NCBI RefSeq assembly: GCF_018736085.1
Contig: NZ_CP076134.1
Location: 2,304,501-2,368,500 of the forward strand
Reading direction: 5' to 3'
DNA: 64,000 bases
Origin: Bradyrhizobium sediminis
GTDB lineage: Bacteria > Pseudomonadota > Alphaproteobacteria > Rhizobiales > Xanthobacteraceae
The stretch's first letter is position 1, and each line of letters begins with the position of its first letter. Below, one piece after another: positions 51,280 through 59,439 of this stretch. The position numbers and the translations under genes are program-made. Below the pieces are notes generated by a model, which was not told where the DNA came from, did not search any database, and saw only the letters and a program-made list of their open reading frames with translations.

Positions 51280-52444
51280 CGGCGCCTACCGGAAGCCGGG
51301 TTTCGATGATGCGCGCGAACATGCTGGCGCCGATCGGCAGGATCTTGTCATCCAGCACATAGCCGGGGTTATGCACGGGCACCGAGCCCTCATGGCCGAG
51401 CCAGAAATAGGCGCCGGGCACCGCTTGCAGCATGTCGGCGAAATCCTCGCTGCCCATCTTCGGCTGCGACCGGGTGAAGACCTTGGTGGGATCGACCACC
51501 GTGCGCGCCACGGCCTCGACCACGCTGGACTGCTCTTCCTCGTTCACCAGCACGCCGAAAGTATCGCGGATGTCGGCGACGATCTCAACATGGAAGGCTG
51601 TGGCCATGCCGGCGCAGAGCGCGCGCATCCGTTCGCGGATCATCGCGCGAACCTCGTCGGAAAAGGCCCGCACGGTGCCGCACAGTTTGGCCTCGCCCGG
51701 GATCACGTTGTAGGCGGAGCCCGAATGGATCTGGGTGATCGACAGCACCGCCGACTGCAGCGGATCGACGTTGCGGCTGACGATGGTCTGCAGCGCCTGG
51801 CCGAGCGTCATCGCGATCACGACCGGGTCCTTCGAGCGCTCCGGCATCGCGCCATGCGCGCCATAGCCCGAGATGGTGATGTCGAAGAAGTCGGCGCCGG
51901 CCATCGCCGGTCCCGGCAGGATGGCGATCTCGCCATGGTTCAGGTCGGGCGCATTATGCAGCCCGTAGATCTCGTCGCAGGGGAATTTCTCGAACAGCCC
52001 GTCCTTGATCATGGCGCGGGCGCCGCCGAGGCCTTCTTCCGCCGGCTGGAAGATGAAATGCACGGTGCCGTCGAAGTTCCGGGTTTCGGCGAGATAGCGC
52101 GCGGTGCCGAGCAGCATGGTGGTGTGGCCGTCATGGCCGCAGCCGTGGAAGCGGCCGGGAATGGTCGAGCGCCAGCGCAGATTGGTGTTCTCTTCCATCG
52201 GCAGCGCGTCCATGTCGGCGCGCAAGCCGATCCGCTTGGTGCCGGCGCCCTTGCCCCTGAGGACGCCGACCACGCCGGTGCCGCCGAGCCCGCGATGCAC
52301 CTCGATGCCCCATTGCGTCAGCTTGTCGGCGACGATCCCGGAGGTGCGGACCTCCTCGAAGCCGATCTCGGGATGCGCGTGCAGGTCGCGGCGGATGGCG
52401 GTGAGTTCGTCGGCATAGCCGTCGATACGTTCGATGTTGGGCAT
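51272..52444 (-). CDS. M20 family amidohydrolase (hippurate hydrolase type)
   Basis: A 390-residue metallo-amidohydrolase of the M20D/hippurate hydrolase type. Typical parts: DLHAHPEIGFEEVRT near the start, RADMDALPM with a metal aspartate, RFHGCGHDGHTTMLLGTARY with the Cys and His ligands, FQPAEEGLGGARAMI with the catalytic glutamate pair, and MGSEDFADMLQAVPGAYFWL near the end. It hydrolyses N-acyl amino acids or amide side chains. It starts six bases after the M81 stop and overlaps the amidase gene, so the three hydrolases form one operon. Confidence 0.92.
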   Translation of the reverse strand: MPNIERIDGYADELTAIRRDLHAHPEIGFEEVRTSGIVADKLTQWGIEVHRGLGGTGVVGVLRGKGAGTKRIGLRADMDALPMEENTNLRWRSTIPGRFHGCGHDGHTTMLLGTARYLAETRNFDGTVHFIFQPAEEGLGGARAMIKDGLFEKFPCDEIYGLHNAPDLNHGEIAILPGPAMAGADFFDITISGYGAHGAMPERSKDPVVIAMTLGQALQTIVSRNVDPLQSAVLSITQIHSGSAYNVIPGEAKLCGTVRAFSDEVRAMIRERMRALCAGMATAFHVEIVADIRDTFGVLVNEEEQSSVVEAVARTVVDPTKVFTRSQPKMGSEDFADMLQAVPGAYFWLGHEGSVPVHNPGYVLDDKILPIGASMFARIIETRLPVGADA

Positions 52445-52450
52445 GATCAG

Positions 52451-53986
52451 TTATCCGGTTGCAGACGACGTTGAACGTGATTCGGTTTCGGGCGCGAAGG
52501 CGGGACCGTTCGGCCGGATGCGCACGCCCGCGCGCAGCCGCGTCCAGGGCAGGGCGGCGGTGTCGGCCGGCATCGCGCCGGGCGCGGCGCAGATCAGGAG
52601 CTTTTCGGCGATCGGCTCGAAATCGGCGCGGAAATGCACCGAGCTCTTGTTGACGAGGATGGACTGCTCGGTCGGCTCGATGCCGACATAGCGGTACATC
52701 GATTGGTCCGCGAGCTGCGCCTTGTAGGATCCCACGACCACCCGAACGTCGCCGATGCGCAGGCAAGCCGACGGTCCCATGTCCATGTCGCGGCCGCCGT
52801 AATACGGACCCGGCGCGACGAATTTTCCATCGGATAATTCCTCGACGACGAAGGTTTCTTCATATGGTTCATCGCCTGGGATGCCCGATTTGCCGCCGAG
52901 CGCCAGCGTGACGACGGCGCCAACACCTGCAGCATGTGCGGCCAATGCCGACTCTGGATCGTGGATCACGCCGATCGCGGCTTTGGTTGCGTTGTTGCGC
53001 ACCAGCGCGCGCAGCATGCCCGTGGTGTCGGAATCGCCGCCGGCGCCGGGATTGTCCTGGGTGTCGGCAATGATGACCGGCTTCGTCGCGCGCGTCGCCA
53101 GCTCCATCGCGTGCAGCACGCCCTCGTCGGGCGTGAAGATGCGGCCGTCGAAATCGTCTTCGTGGCCCTCGACCAGCGCGGCGAGCTGGTCGGCCGCCGC
53201 ATCCGCATCAGCTTGCGTCCGGCCATAGGCGAACACGCTCGGCCCGCAATGGGCAAAATCCGCCGCCGGAAAACCCGGCGCAAAGGACAGCGTCGGCACC
53301 GCGTCGCTCTGCATCGCCGCCAGCTTCTGGTAGATGCCTTTGGTCGGCTGGTCGTTGGTGCATTGCCAACTGATCGGAATCAGGAACGGCAATTGCCGGA
53401 ACGCTTTTGCGTATTTGTGTCCGGTGTCGAGCAACAGCGCCAGGTGCTCGGCGGCGGCGCGGCCGGTGTCGGCCATGTCGACATGGGGATAGGTGCGGTA
53501 GGCGATGAGCGCATCGGCATGTTCGACCATTTCCGGCGTAACATTGGCGTGCAGGTCGAGGCTGGCCACCAGCGGCAGATCGTTGCCGATCACCGCGCGC
53601 ACGCGCCGGAGGATTTCACCTTCGCCGTCGTCGAAATGTTCTGACACCATGGCGCCGTGCAGGTCGAGATAAACCGCATCCAGCGGACCTGCGGCTTTGA
53701 TGCCGTCGACCATCGCCTTGACGATGCGCTCATAGGCGTCCTCGGTGACGTGCGCCGACGGGCTGGCGGCGCAGGCGATGGTCGGCGCTATCTCCCAGCC
53801 GCGGGCTTGCGCCGCGCCGATGAAACCGGCCAGCCCGACATTGATGTTGCGCATCGTCGTCAGAATATCGCCGCCATGCGCCATCGACGGCCAGCCGCCG
53901 CCATGCACGAAATCGGCATAGGTTGCCTTGGTCGGCGCAAAAGTATTGGTTTCGTGCAGGAAGCCGCCAATGGCGATACGGGTCAT
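52451..53986 (-). CDS. M81 family metallopeptidase (MlrC-type)
   Basis: A 511-residue hydrolase of the M81/MlrC family, named after the last enzyme of microcystin breakdown. It starts RIAIGGFLHETNTFAPTKAT, with H13 and E14 in the usual metal-binding place, then LDAVYLDLHGAMVSEHFDDG with the DLHG motif, VASLDLHANVTPEMVEHAD, and ADTQDNPGAGGDSDTTGMLR. Such enzymes cleave small peptides or amides. Located six bases before the M20 gene. Upstream is the peptide ABC operon, separated by two repeats, so it probably processes imported compounds. An in-frame TTG at 53989 is an alternative start. Confidence 0.9.
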   Translation of the reverse strand: MTRIAIGGFLHETNTFAPTKATYADFVHGGGWPSMAHGGDILTTMRNINVGLAGFIGAAQARGWEIAPTIACAASPSAHVTEDAYERIVKAMVDGIKAAGPLDAVYLDLHGAMVSEHFDDGEGEILRRVRAVIGNDLPLVASLDLHANVTPEMVEHADALIAYRTYPHVDMADTGRAAAEHLALLLDTGHKYAKAFRQLPFLIPISWQCTNDQPTKGIYQKLAAMQSDAVPTLSFAPGFPAADFAHCGPSVFAYGRTQADADAAADQLAALVEGHEDDFDGRIFTPDEGVLHAMELATRATKPVIIADTQDNPGAGGDSDTTGMLRALVRNNATKAAIGVIHDPESALAAHAAGVGAVVTLALGGKSGIPGDEPYEETFVVEELSDGKFVAPGPYYGGRDMDMGPSACLRIGDVRVVVGSYKAQLADQSMYRYVGIEPTEQSILVNKSSVHFRADFEPIAEKLLICAAPGAMPADTAALPWTRLRAGVRIRPNGPAFAPETESRSTSSATG

Positions 53987-54028
53987 CAATGATCTCGGTC
54001 AGTGGTTCGTGCGCGCGACGTTAGACTC

Positions 54029-54060
54029 GTCATTGCGGCCAGCGCAAGCGACGAAGCAAT
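54029..54060. repeat. Half copy of family B (copy 7)
   Basis: GTCATTGCGGCCAGCGCAAG with CGACGAAGCAAT: only the left arm of family B, directly followed by a family A copy. It sits between the M81 and peptide-ATPase genes. Confidence 0.75.
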
Positions 54061-54088
54061 TCCGTTTTGCATGCCGCATGGGCGCTCT

Positions 54089-54169
54089 GTCATTCCGGGG
54101 CGATGCGTCAGCATCGAACCCGGAATCTCGAGATTCCGGGTCTGGTCCTTCGGACCATCCCGGAATGAC
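54089..54169. repeat. Palindromic repeat, family A (copy 6)
   Basis: GTCATTCCGGGGCGATGCGT to ACCATCCCGGAATGAC around GGAATCTCGAGATTCC. Ten bases after the peptide-ATPase stop, within the minus-strand operon. Confidence 0.92.
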
Positions 54170-54179
54170 GAACATTGTT

Positions 54180-55835
54180 CTATGCCGTCGCAGGAGTCGC
54201 TTCCGCCACCGGCCGGAAATTCGCAAAATCCCATTCCCGCCCAGGGGCGGCGTCGAGCAGTGCGCGGGTATAGGCCTGTTGCGGATGGGTCAGCACCTCG
54301 GCCGCCGGGCCCTGTTCGACGATGCGGCCGTGCTGCATCACGGCGACGTCGTCGCAGATCTGCGCCGCCACCCGCAGATCGTGGGTGATGAACAACAGTG
54401 CGATGCCGAGCCTGGTCTGGATTTCGTCGAGCAGTTCCAAAACCTGCGCCTGCACCGAGACGTCGAGTGCCGACACCGCTTCGTCCGCCACCAGCACGTC
54501 GGGGTCGAGCGCCAGCGCGCGTGCAATCGCGATGCGCTGGCGCTGGCCGCCGGAGAACTGGTGCGGATAGCGCGAGATCGCGTCCGCCGGCAGGTCGACC
54601 AGTTCCAGCAGTTCGCGCGCCTTGGCCAGCGCTTCAGCGCGCGGCATGCCGTAATTGATCGGCCCCTCGGCGATGGTCTCGCCGACGGTGATGCGCGGAT
54701 TGAGCGAACGATAGGGGTCCTGGAAGATGATCTGGATGCGCTTCCGGTGCGGCTGCAGCAGCCGCCGCGACAGGTCGGAGATTTCGCGGCCGGCGAGGCG
54801 AATGCCGCCGGAGGTTGGATCGATCAGCCGGACGATGCAGCGTGCCACCGTGGATTTGCCGGAACCGCTTTCGCCGACGATGCCGAGCGTGCGGCCCTTG
54901 CGCAACGTGAGCGTGACGTCCTTGGCCGCTGCCACTTCGCGGACGCCGCCGAAGAACGAGCGTTCGCGGTAGACCTTGCCGAGTTCGTTGGCTTCCAGCA
55001 CCACCGGCTCCGTCGATTCCGGCCGCGCCGCGCGGGGGATCAGGCTCGGCACCGCCGACAGCAGGTTGCGGGTGTATTCCATGGTGGGCGTGCGCAGGAT
55101 GGTGTCGAGCGCGCCGGTCTCGACCAGCCGGCCCTGGCGCATCACGGCGACGCGGTCGGCGATCTCGGCGACCACGCCCATGTCGTGGGTGATGAAGAGA
55201 ACGGCGGTGCCGTGATCCCTTTGCAGGTCGCGGATCAAAGTGAGGATCTGTTTCTGCGTGGTGACGTCGAGCGCGGTGGTCGGCTCGTCCGCGATCAGCA
55301 GTTTCGGTTCCAGCACCAGCGCCATCGCGATCATGATGCGCTGGCGCTGGCCGCCGGAGAGCCGGTGCGGGTAGGAGGCGAAGATGCGCTCGACCTCGGG
55401 CAGCCGGACCTGCTCCATCATGTCGAGGATGCGCTTCCTGCGCGCGCGGGCGTCGAGATCGGTGTGAGCGCGCAGCACCTCGTCGATCTGGCGGCCGACC
55501 GGCACCACCGGATTGAGCGCGGTCATCGGCTCCTGGAAGATCATCGCCATGGTGGTGGCGCGCAATTGCCGCAGGCGGCGGTCGCTGGCGCTGAGCAGTT
55601 CCTCGCCGACCAGCTTGATGCTGCCGCCGGATGCCACCAGCGAGCCCTTCTGCAACAGGCCCATCACCGTCAACGAGGTGACGGACTTGCCGGAACCGCT
55701 TTCGCCGACCAGGCACAGCGTCTCGGCTTCGCGGACCTGCAGCGAGACGCCGTCGAGCACCCGCTGGTTGCCCGGCTTGTTGCCGAGGCCGACCACGAGA
55801 TTGTCGATGTCGAGGACGAGGGGTTTCATGTTCAT
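54180..55835 (-). CDS. Peptide ABC importer ATPase, DppD-DppF fusion
   Basis: A 551-residue protein holding two complete ABC ATPase domains, the natural fusion of DppD- and DppF-type proteins (as in GsiA). First domain: Walker A GESGSGKS (44-51), signature HRLSGGQRQRIMIAMAL, Walker B LLIADEPTTALD. Second domain: GESGSGKSTVARC near residue 318, QFSGGQRQRIAIARAL, VLVADEAVSALD. Each domain has the RSFFGGV- or oligopeptide-type C-terminal insert, including the cysteine-poor linker PSLIPRAARPES. It powers the DppB/DppC-type channel encoded upstream. A family B repeat separates it from dppC. The start ATG at 55835 is chosen because longer in-frame sequence upstream is repeat and permease complement. 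Confidence 0.93.
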   Translation of the reverse strand: MNMKPLVLDIDNLVVGLGNKPGNQRVLDGVSLQVREAETLCLVGESGSGKSVTSLTVMGLLQKGSLVASGGSIKLVGEELLSASDRRLRQLRATTMAMIFQEPMTALNPVVPVGRQIDEVLRAHTDLDARARRKRILDMMEQVRLPEVERIFASYPHRLSGGQRQRIMIAMALVLEPKLLIADEPTTALDVTTQKQILTLIRDLQRDHGTAVLFITHDMGVVAEIADRVAVMRQGRLVETGALDTILRTPTMEYTRNLLSAVPSLIPRAARPESTEPVVLEANELGKVYRERSFFGGVREVAAAKDVTLTLRKGRTLGIVGESGSGKSTVARCIVRLIDPTSGGIRLAGREISDLSRRLLQPHRKRIQIIFQDPYRSLNPRITVGETIAEGPINYGMPRAEALAKARELLELVDLPADAISRYPHQFSGGQRQRIAIARALALDPDVLVADEAVSALDVSVQAQVLELLDEIQTRLGIALLFITHDLRVAAQICDDVAVMQHGRIVEQGPAAEVLTHPQQAYTRALLDAAPGREWDFANFRPVAEATPATA

Positions 55836-55850
55836 CGTTCTCTCACCATC

Positions 55851-55934
55851 GTCATTGCGAGGAGCACTTGCGACGAAGCAATCCATTCTTTCTTTCTGCG
55901 GCGCGATGGATTGCTTCGCTGCGCTCGCAATGAC
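55851..55934. repeat. Palindromic repeat, family B (copy 6), inside peptide operon
   Basis: GTCATTGCGAGGAGCACTTG to CTGCGCTCGCAATGAC, with CAATCCATTC/CGATGGATTGC inner arms. It lies between the DppC-type permease and the ATPase gene, so the operon's message holds it. Confidence 0.92.
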
Positions 55935-55948
55935 GGGATGAAACACCT

Positions 55949-56839
55949 TCACTTGCCGCCCTCCCGCTGCTTCATGCGGGGATCGAGCGCGTCGCGCGCG
56001 GCATCGCCGATCAAATTGACGCTGAGGATCGCGATCGAAAGCAACAGGCCCGGCCAGAAGATCAGCGACGGCTTGATCTGAAAATAGGCGCGGCCCTCGG
56101 CCATGATGTTGCCCCAGGTCGGCGTCTCCGGGTTGATGCCGGCGCCGAGGAACGACAGGATCGCCTCGGTGAGAATGGCGGACGCGCAGACATAAGTGCC
56201 TTGCACGATCAGGGGCGCCACCGTGTTCGGCATCAGATGCCGCCACATGATCTTGGGCAGGCTGGAGCCGACCGAGATCGCGGCTTCGACATAGGGTTCC
56301 TCGCGCGCGGACAGCACCACCGAGCGCACCAGCCGCGCCACGCGCGGGATTTCGGGAATCGTGATCGCGACCAGCACCGTGGTCAGGCTGGCGCCCGACA
56401 GCGACACCACGGCGATCGCCAGCAGGATGCTCGGGATCGCCATCAGGCCGTCCATCACGCGCATCATCACCGCGTCGACCCATTTGAAGAAGCCGGAGAC
56501 GAGGCCGATCAAGAGCCCGATGCCGATCGAGAACACGGCGGCGCCGAGACCGATCAACAGCGAAATCCGTCCGCCATAGAGAATGCGCGACAGCACGTCG
56601 CGGCCATAGGCGTCGGTGCCGAGCAGGAACTGCGCGCTGGCCGGCTTCAGCCGCTGTGCCGGCGCCAGCAGCAGGGGATCGTGCGGCGAAAGCAGCGGCG
56701 CGAAAATCGCCGACAGGATCACCAGCGACAGGCAGACCGTCGCCGCGGCGATGATTGGGGTTGCCGTCAGAAATCCGAGCCCCGGCCGGAACGGCGTGGT
56801 GATCGGGATCGACGGCTCTGGAACGGTTTCGATGGCCAT
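55949..56839 (-). CDS. Peptide ABC importer permease, DppC-like
   Basis: A 296-residue inner-membrane permease of the DppC/OppC type. An N-terminal helix (PIIAAATVCLSLVILSAIFA) is followed by HDPLLLAPAQRLKPA, then the characteristic LGTDAYGRDVLSRILYGGRI, and five more helices with the EAA-loop region EPYVEAAISVGSSLPKIMWR that contacts the ATPase. Overlaps the DppB-type gene by one base (56839). The substrate is likely a short peptide, but glutathione or other peptide-like compounds are possible. Confidence 0.93.
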   Translation of the reverse strand: MAIETVPEPSIPITTPFRPGLGFLTATPIIAAATVCLSLVILSAIFAPLLSPHDPLLLAPAQRLKPASAQFLLGTDAYGRDVLSRILYGGRISLLIGLGAAVFSIGIGLLIGLVSGFFKWVDAVMMRVMDGLMAIPSILLAIAVVSLSGASLTTVLVAITIPEIPRVARLVRSVVLSAREEPYVEAAISVGSSLPKIMWRHLMPNTVAPLIVQGTYVCASAILTEAILSFLGAGINPETPTWGNIMAEGRAYFQIKPSLIFWPGLLLSIAILSVNLIGDAARDALDPRMKQREGGK

Positions 56840-57780
56840 CAGTACCGGATCCTCGGGTCGAGCAGGGTATAGGCGACGTCGATCAACAGATTGACCGTGA
56901 CATAGATCAGCGACGTCAAGAGGATCATCGCCTGAATGACGGGATAATCGCGCGCCAGCACGGCATCGACGGTGAGCCGTCCGATGCCGGGCAGGTTGAA
57001 CACGCTCTCGGTGACGACCACGCCGGAGATCAGAAGCGCGAATCCGGTGCCGATCACGGTGATGACCGGCACCGCGGCGTTGCGTAGCGCATGGCGCAAC
57101 AGCACGCCGGTCTCATTGATGCCCTTGGCGCGGGCGGTGCGCACATAATCCTCGCCGAGCACGTCGAGCATTGCAGCCCGGGTCATGCGCGCGATCAGCG
57201 CGACATAGATAAAGGACAGCGTGCAGGTCGGCAGGATGATGCGTTCGAAGAACGGGCCGAAGCCCGCGGTGATACTCTTGAATCCCTGCACCGGCAGCCA
57301 GCGCAGTTCGATCGCAAAGACCTGGATCAGCACATAGCCGATCACGAACACCGGCACCGAGAAGCCGAGCACCGACAGTCCCATCACGAAGCGGTCGATC
57401 CATGTGCCGTGTTTCCAGGCCGCGATGACGCCGAGCGGCACCGCGACCACGATGGCGAGGATGATGGTCGACAGCGCGATCGAGATCGACGGCTCGACCC
57501 GCTGGCTGATCATCTTCAGCACCGGCACGTTCGAGATCAGGGAGACGCCGAGGTCGCCGTGCAGGAGCTTGCCGACCCAGGTGAAGAACTGGGTGTAGAG
57601 CGGCTCATGCAGGCCGAGCGAAATGCGGATGCGCTCGAGCTGCTCGGGGGTTGCATTGTCGCCGGCGAGAATCGCGGCGGGATCGCCCGGCGTCAGCCGC
57701 AGCAACAGAAACACGAACAGCGCCACCACGCCCATCACGGGAATGGCGGCCAGCACACGTCGAAGCAGGTATCCGAGCAT
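56839..57780 (-). CDS. Peptide ABC importer permease, DppB-like
   Basis: A 313-residue inner-membrane permease of the DppB/OppB type with six helices. Start MLGYLLRRVLAAIPVMGVVA, then LLRLTPGDPAAILAG, which is typical of DppB, and the EAA-loop DYVRTARAKGINETGVLLRH that binds the ATPase. It ends DVAYTLLDPRIRY, the usual DppB end. First of the permease/ATPase operon, 247 bases from the stop of the M20 gene upstream; that gap holds a family D repeat. Confidence 0.95.
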   Translation of the reverse strand: MLGYLLRRVLAAIPVMGVVALFVFLLLRLTPGDPAAILAGDNATPEQLERIRISLGLHEPLYTQFFTWVGKLLHGDLGVSLISNVPVLKMISQRVEPSISIALSTIILAIVVAVPLGVIAAWKHGTWIDRFVMGLSVLGFSVPVFVIGYVLIQVFAIELRWLPVQGFKSITAGFGPFFERIILPTCTLSFIYVALIARMTRAAMLDVLGEDYVRTARAKGINETGVLLRHALRNAAVPVITVIGTGFALLISGVVVTESVFNLPGIGRLTVDAVLARDYPVIQAMILLTSLIYVTVNLLIDVAYTLLDPRIRY

Positions 57781-57796
57781 CAGACGCCCCCACTTC

Positions 57797-57914
57797 GTCG
57801 TCCCTGCGAAAGCAGGGACCCATACGCCGGGAACTCTCGATGGAATGCTGGAGCAGACGTTTGGAACGACAACACAGGCCTGTGGTTTTGGGTCCCTGCT
57901 TTCGCAGGGACGAC
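57797..57914. repeat. Palindromic repeat, family D (copy 2)
   Basis: GTCGTCCCTGCGAAAGCAGG with GACCCATACGCC at one end, and TGGGTCCCTGCTTTCGCAGG with GACGAC at the other. The middle is not symmetrical. Lies between the M20 and DppB-type genes, in the operon leader. Confidence 0.9.
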
Positions 57915-58026
57915 GTATTGAGATTGGGGAATGCTGCAGAAATCCATCATGACGTCACTCTCGCACTCTGCGGCCCCGATGCAAGGTTAGCAAATCCTGT
58001 GCCATCGGGAATGCACAAAAGTGCCA

Positions 58027-59157
58027 TCACTCCAGCGTCGCCAGCAGGCCGGCCATCAGGCGGCCGCGTTCGGCGAGGCTGTCGATCTCGATGTGTTCGT
58101 TCAGCGTATGCGCGTCGGCGCCGCGGACGCCGAGGCCGTCGAGGGTCGGGATGCCCATCGCGCCGGTGAAATTGCCGTCGGAGCCGCCGCCGGCGCTGCC
58201 ATGCGGCAGCTCGACGCCCATTTGCTCGGCGACGCCGCGCGCCTTTTCATACAGCGCCATGGTGCCGGCGTCGGGCTCCCAGACCGGCCGGGTCACGCCG
58301 CGCGTGACTTTAAAGGTAACGTCATTGGCGGAGCCGGACAGCGCCAGCATCCGCTCCACGCCGTGGTCGAGATCGGCCTGGCGCTTGGCCATGCTCAGCG
58401 CCTCGCCGGTAGCGGTGGTGGCGACGCAGTTGACCCATTGGCCGCCATGCACGATGCCGACCGAGAAGGTGCAGTCCGCCGTCGTCATGGCGTCGATGGC
58501 GAGGATTTGCCGCGCCATTTCGCGGATCGCGGAACGGCCCGAGGCGAGGGTGGCGCCGGCATGGCTCGGCTTGCCGATGGCTTCCAGATTGAACCGCGCG
58601 ATGGCGTAGCGCCCGGTGACGACGCCGTTGTCCGGGCGGCCCGGCTCCGGCACCAGCACATATTTGTTGCGTGCGGCTTCGGCCTCGATGATGTCGCGGG
58701 TCGACGGTGTGCCGACTTCCTCGTCAGGCGTGAACAGCACGGTGATCGGCAGCGGCGTGGTGAAGGACGCGCGCGCCAGCTGCCGGATCGCTTCCAGGGT
58801 GAGGTAATTGCCGCCCTTCATGTCGAAGATGCCGGGACCGTAACATTTGTTGCCCTCGCGCCGCCACTTCAGCTTTTCCAGCGTGCCGATCGGATGCACG
58901 GTATCGAGATGGCCCGCGATCAGGATGCCGGGCTCGCCCGCTTTCGGATGCGGAAAGCGCGCGCGGACGCAGCCGCCAAAACCCTGCCGGCCGGCGATGC
59001 GCTCGATCGAGGCGCCCATGATCGCCATGTCGCGCGCGGCGATATCGAGCATGCGCTCGACCGCGGGCGCGTCGAAAGTCGGACTTTCGCATTCCACCCA
59101 GCCGCGCAGCCCCTGCAGCATGGCCTCGGAATCGAAAGGAAGGTTGGCGGGGTTCAT
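58027..59157 (-). CDS. M20 family carboxypeptidase (CPG2-like)
   Basis: A 376-residue metallo-exopeptidase of the M20A type (glutamate carboxypeptidase-like). Metal ligands and active site: GHLDTVHPIGT (first His/Asp), GPGIFDMKGGNYLTLEAI, PDEEVGTPSTRDII with the catalytic and metal glutamates, and GSAGGGSDGNFTGAMGIPTLDG and LNEHIEIDSL near the end. It removes C-terminal or N-acyl glutamate-like residues from peptides. It lies before dppB on the same strand and opposite the peptide-binding-protein gene, so it is part of the peptide island. No signal peptide, so it probably acts on imported peptide in the cytoplasm. Confidence 0.9.
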   Translation of the reverse strand: MNPANLPFDSEAMLQGLRGWVECESPTFDAPAVERMLDIAARDMAIMGASIERIAGRQGFGGCVRARFPHPKAGEPGILIAGHLDTVHPIGTLEKLKWRREGNKCYGPGIFDMKGGNYLTLEAIRQLARASFTTPLPITVLFTPDEEVGTPSTRDIIEAEAARNKYVLVPEPGRPDNGVVTGRYAIARFNLEAIGKPSHAGATLASGRSAIREMARQILAIDAMTTADCTFSVGIVHGGQWVNCVATTATGEALSMAKRQADLDHGVERMLALSGSANDVTFKVTRGVTRPVWEPDAGTMALYEKARGVAEQMGVELPHGSAGGGSDGNFTGAMGIPTLDGLGVRGADAHTLNEHIEIDSLAERGRLMAGLLATLE

Positions 59158-59439
59158 GGGCTTCTCTTGGTTCTTGAACGGGATGCTTTCTTGGCGCGCC
59201 GGCTCTCGGCGACAGGCTTACGAGAATGACCGGCGGCGAGTTTGTAAAGTGAAACTTGCGCGCCGTTGTGCGGCGCATTCGCCGCGCACACTTGCGCTAA
59301 AACCCGATTGACGCGCAACGCACTTGATGCAAGGCTCAAATGCTTCGGAGTTACAGCGTGTTAGCGCGCGCCTAAATAACGCGCCGCATGCATAACGAAT
59401 AATCTGAGTTTGACCAGTTTCACGTCAGGAGACAAACCA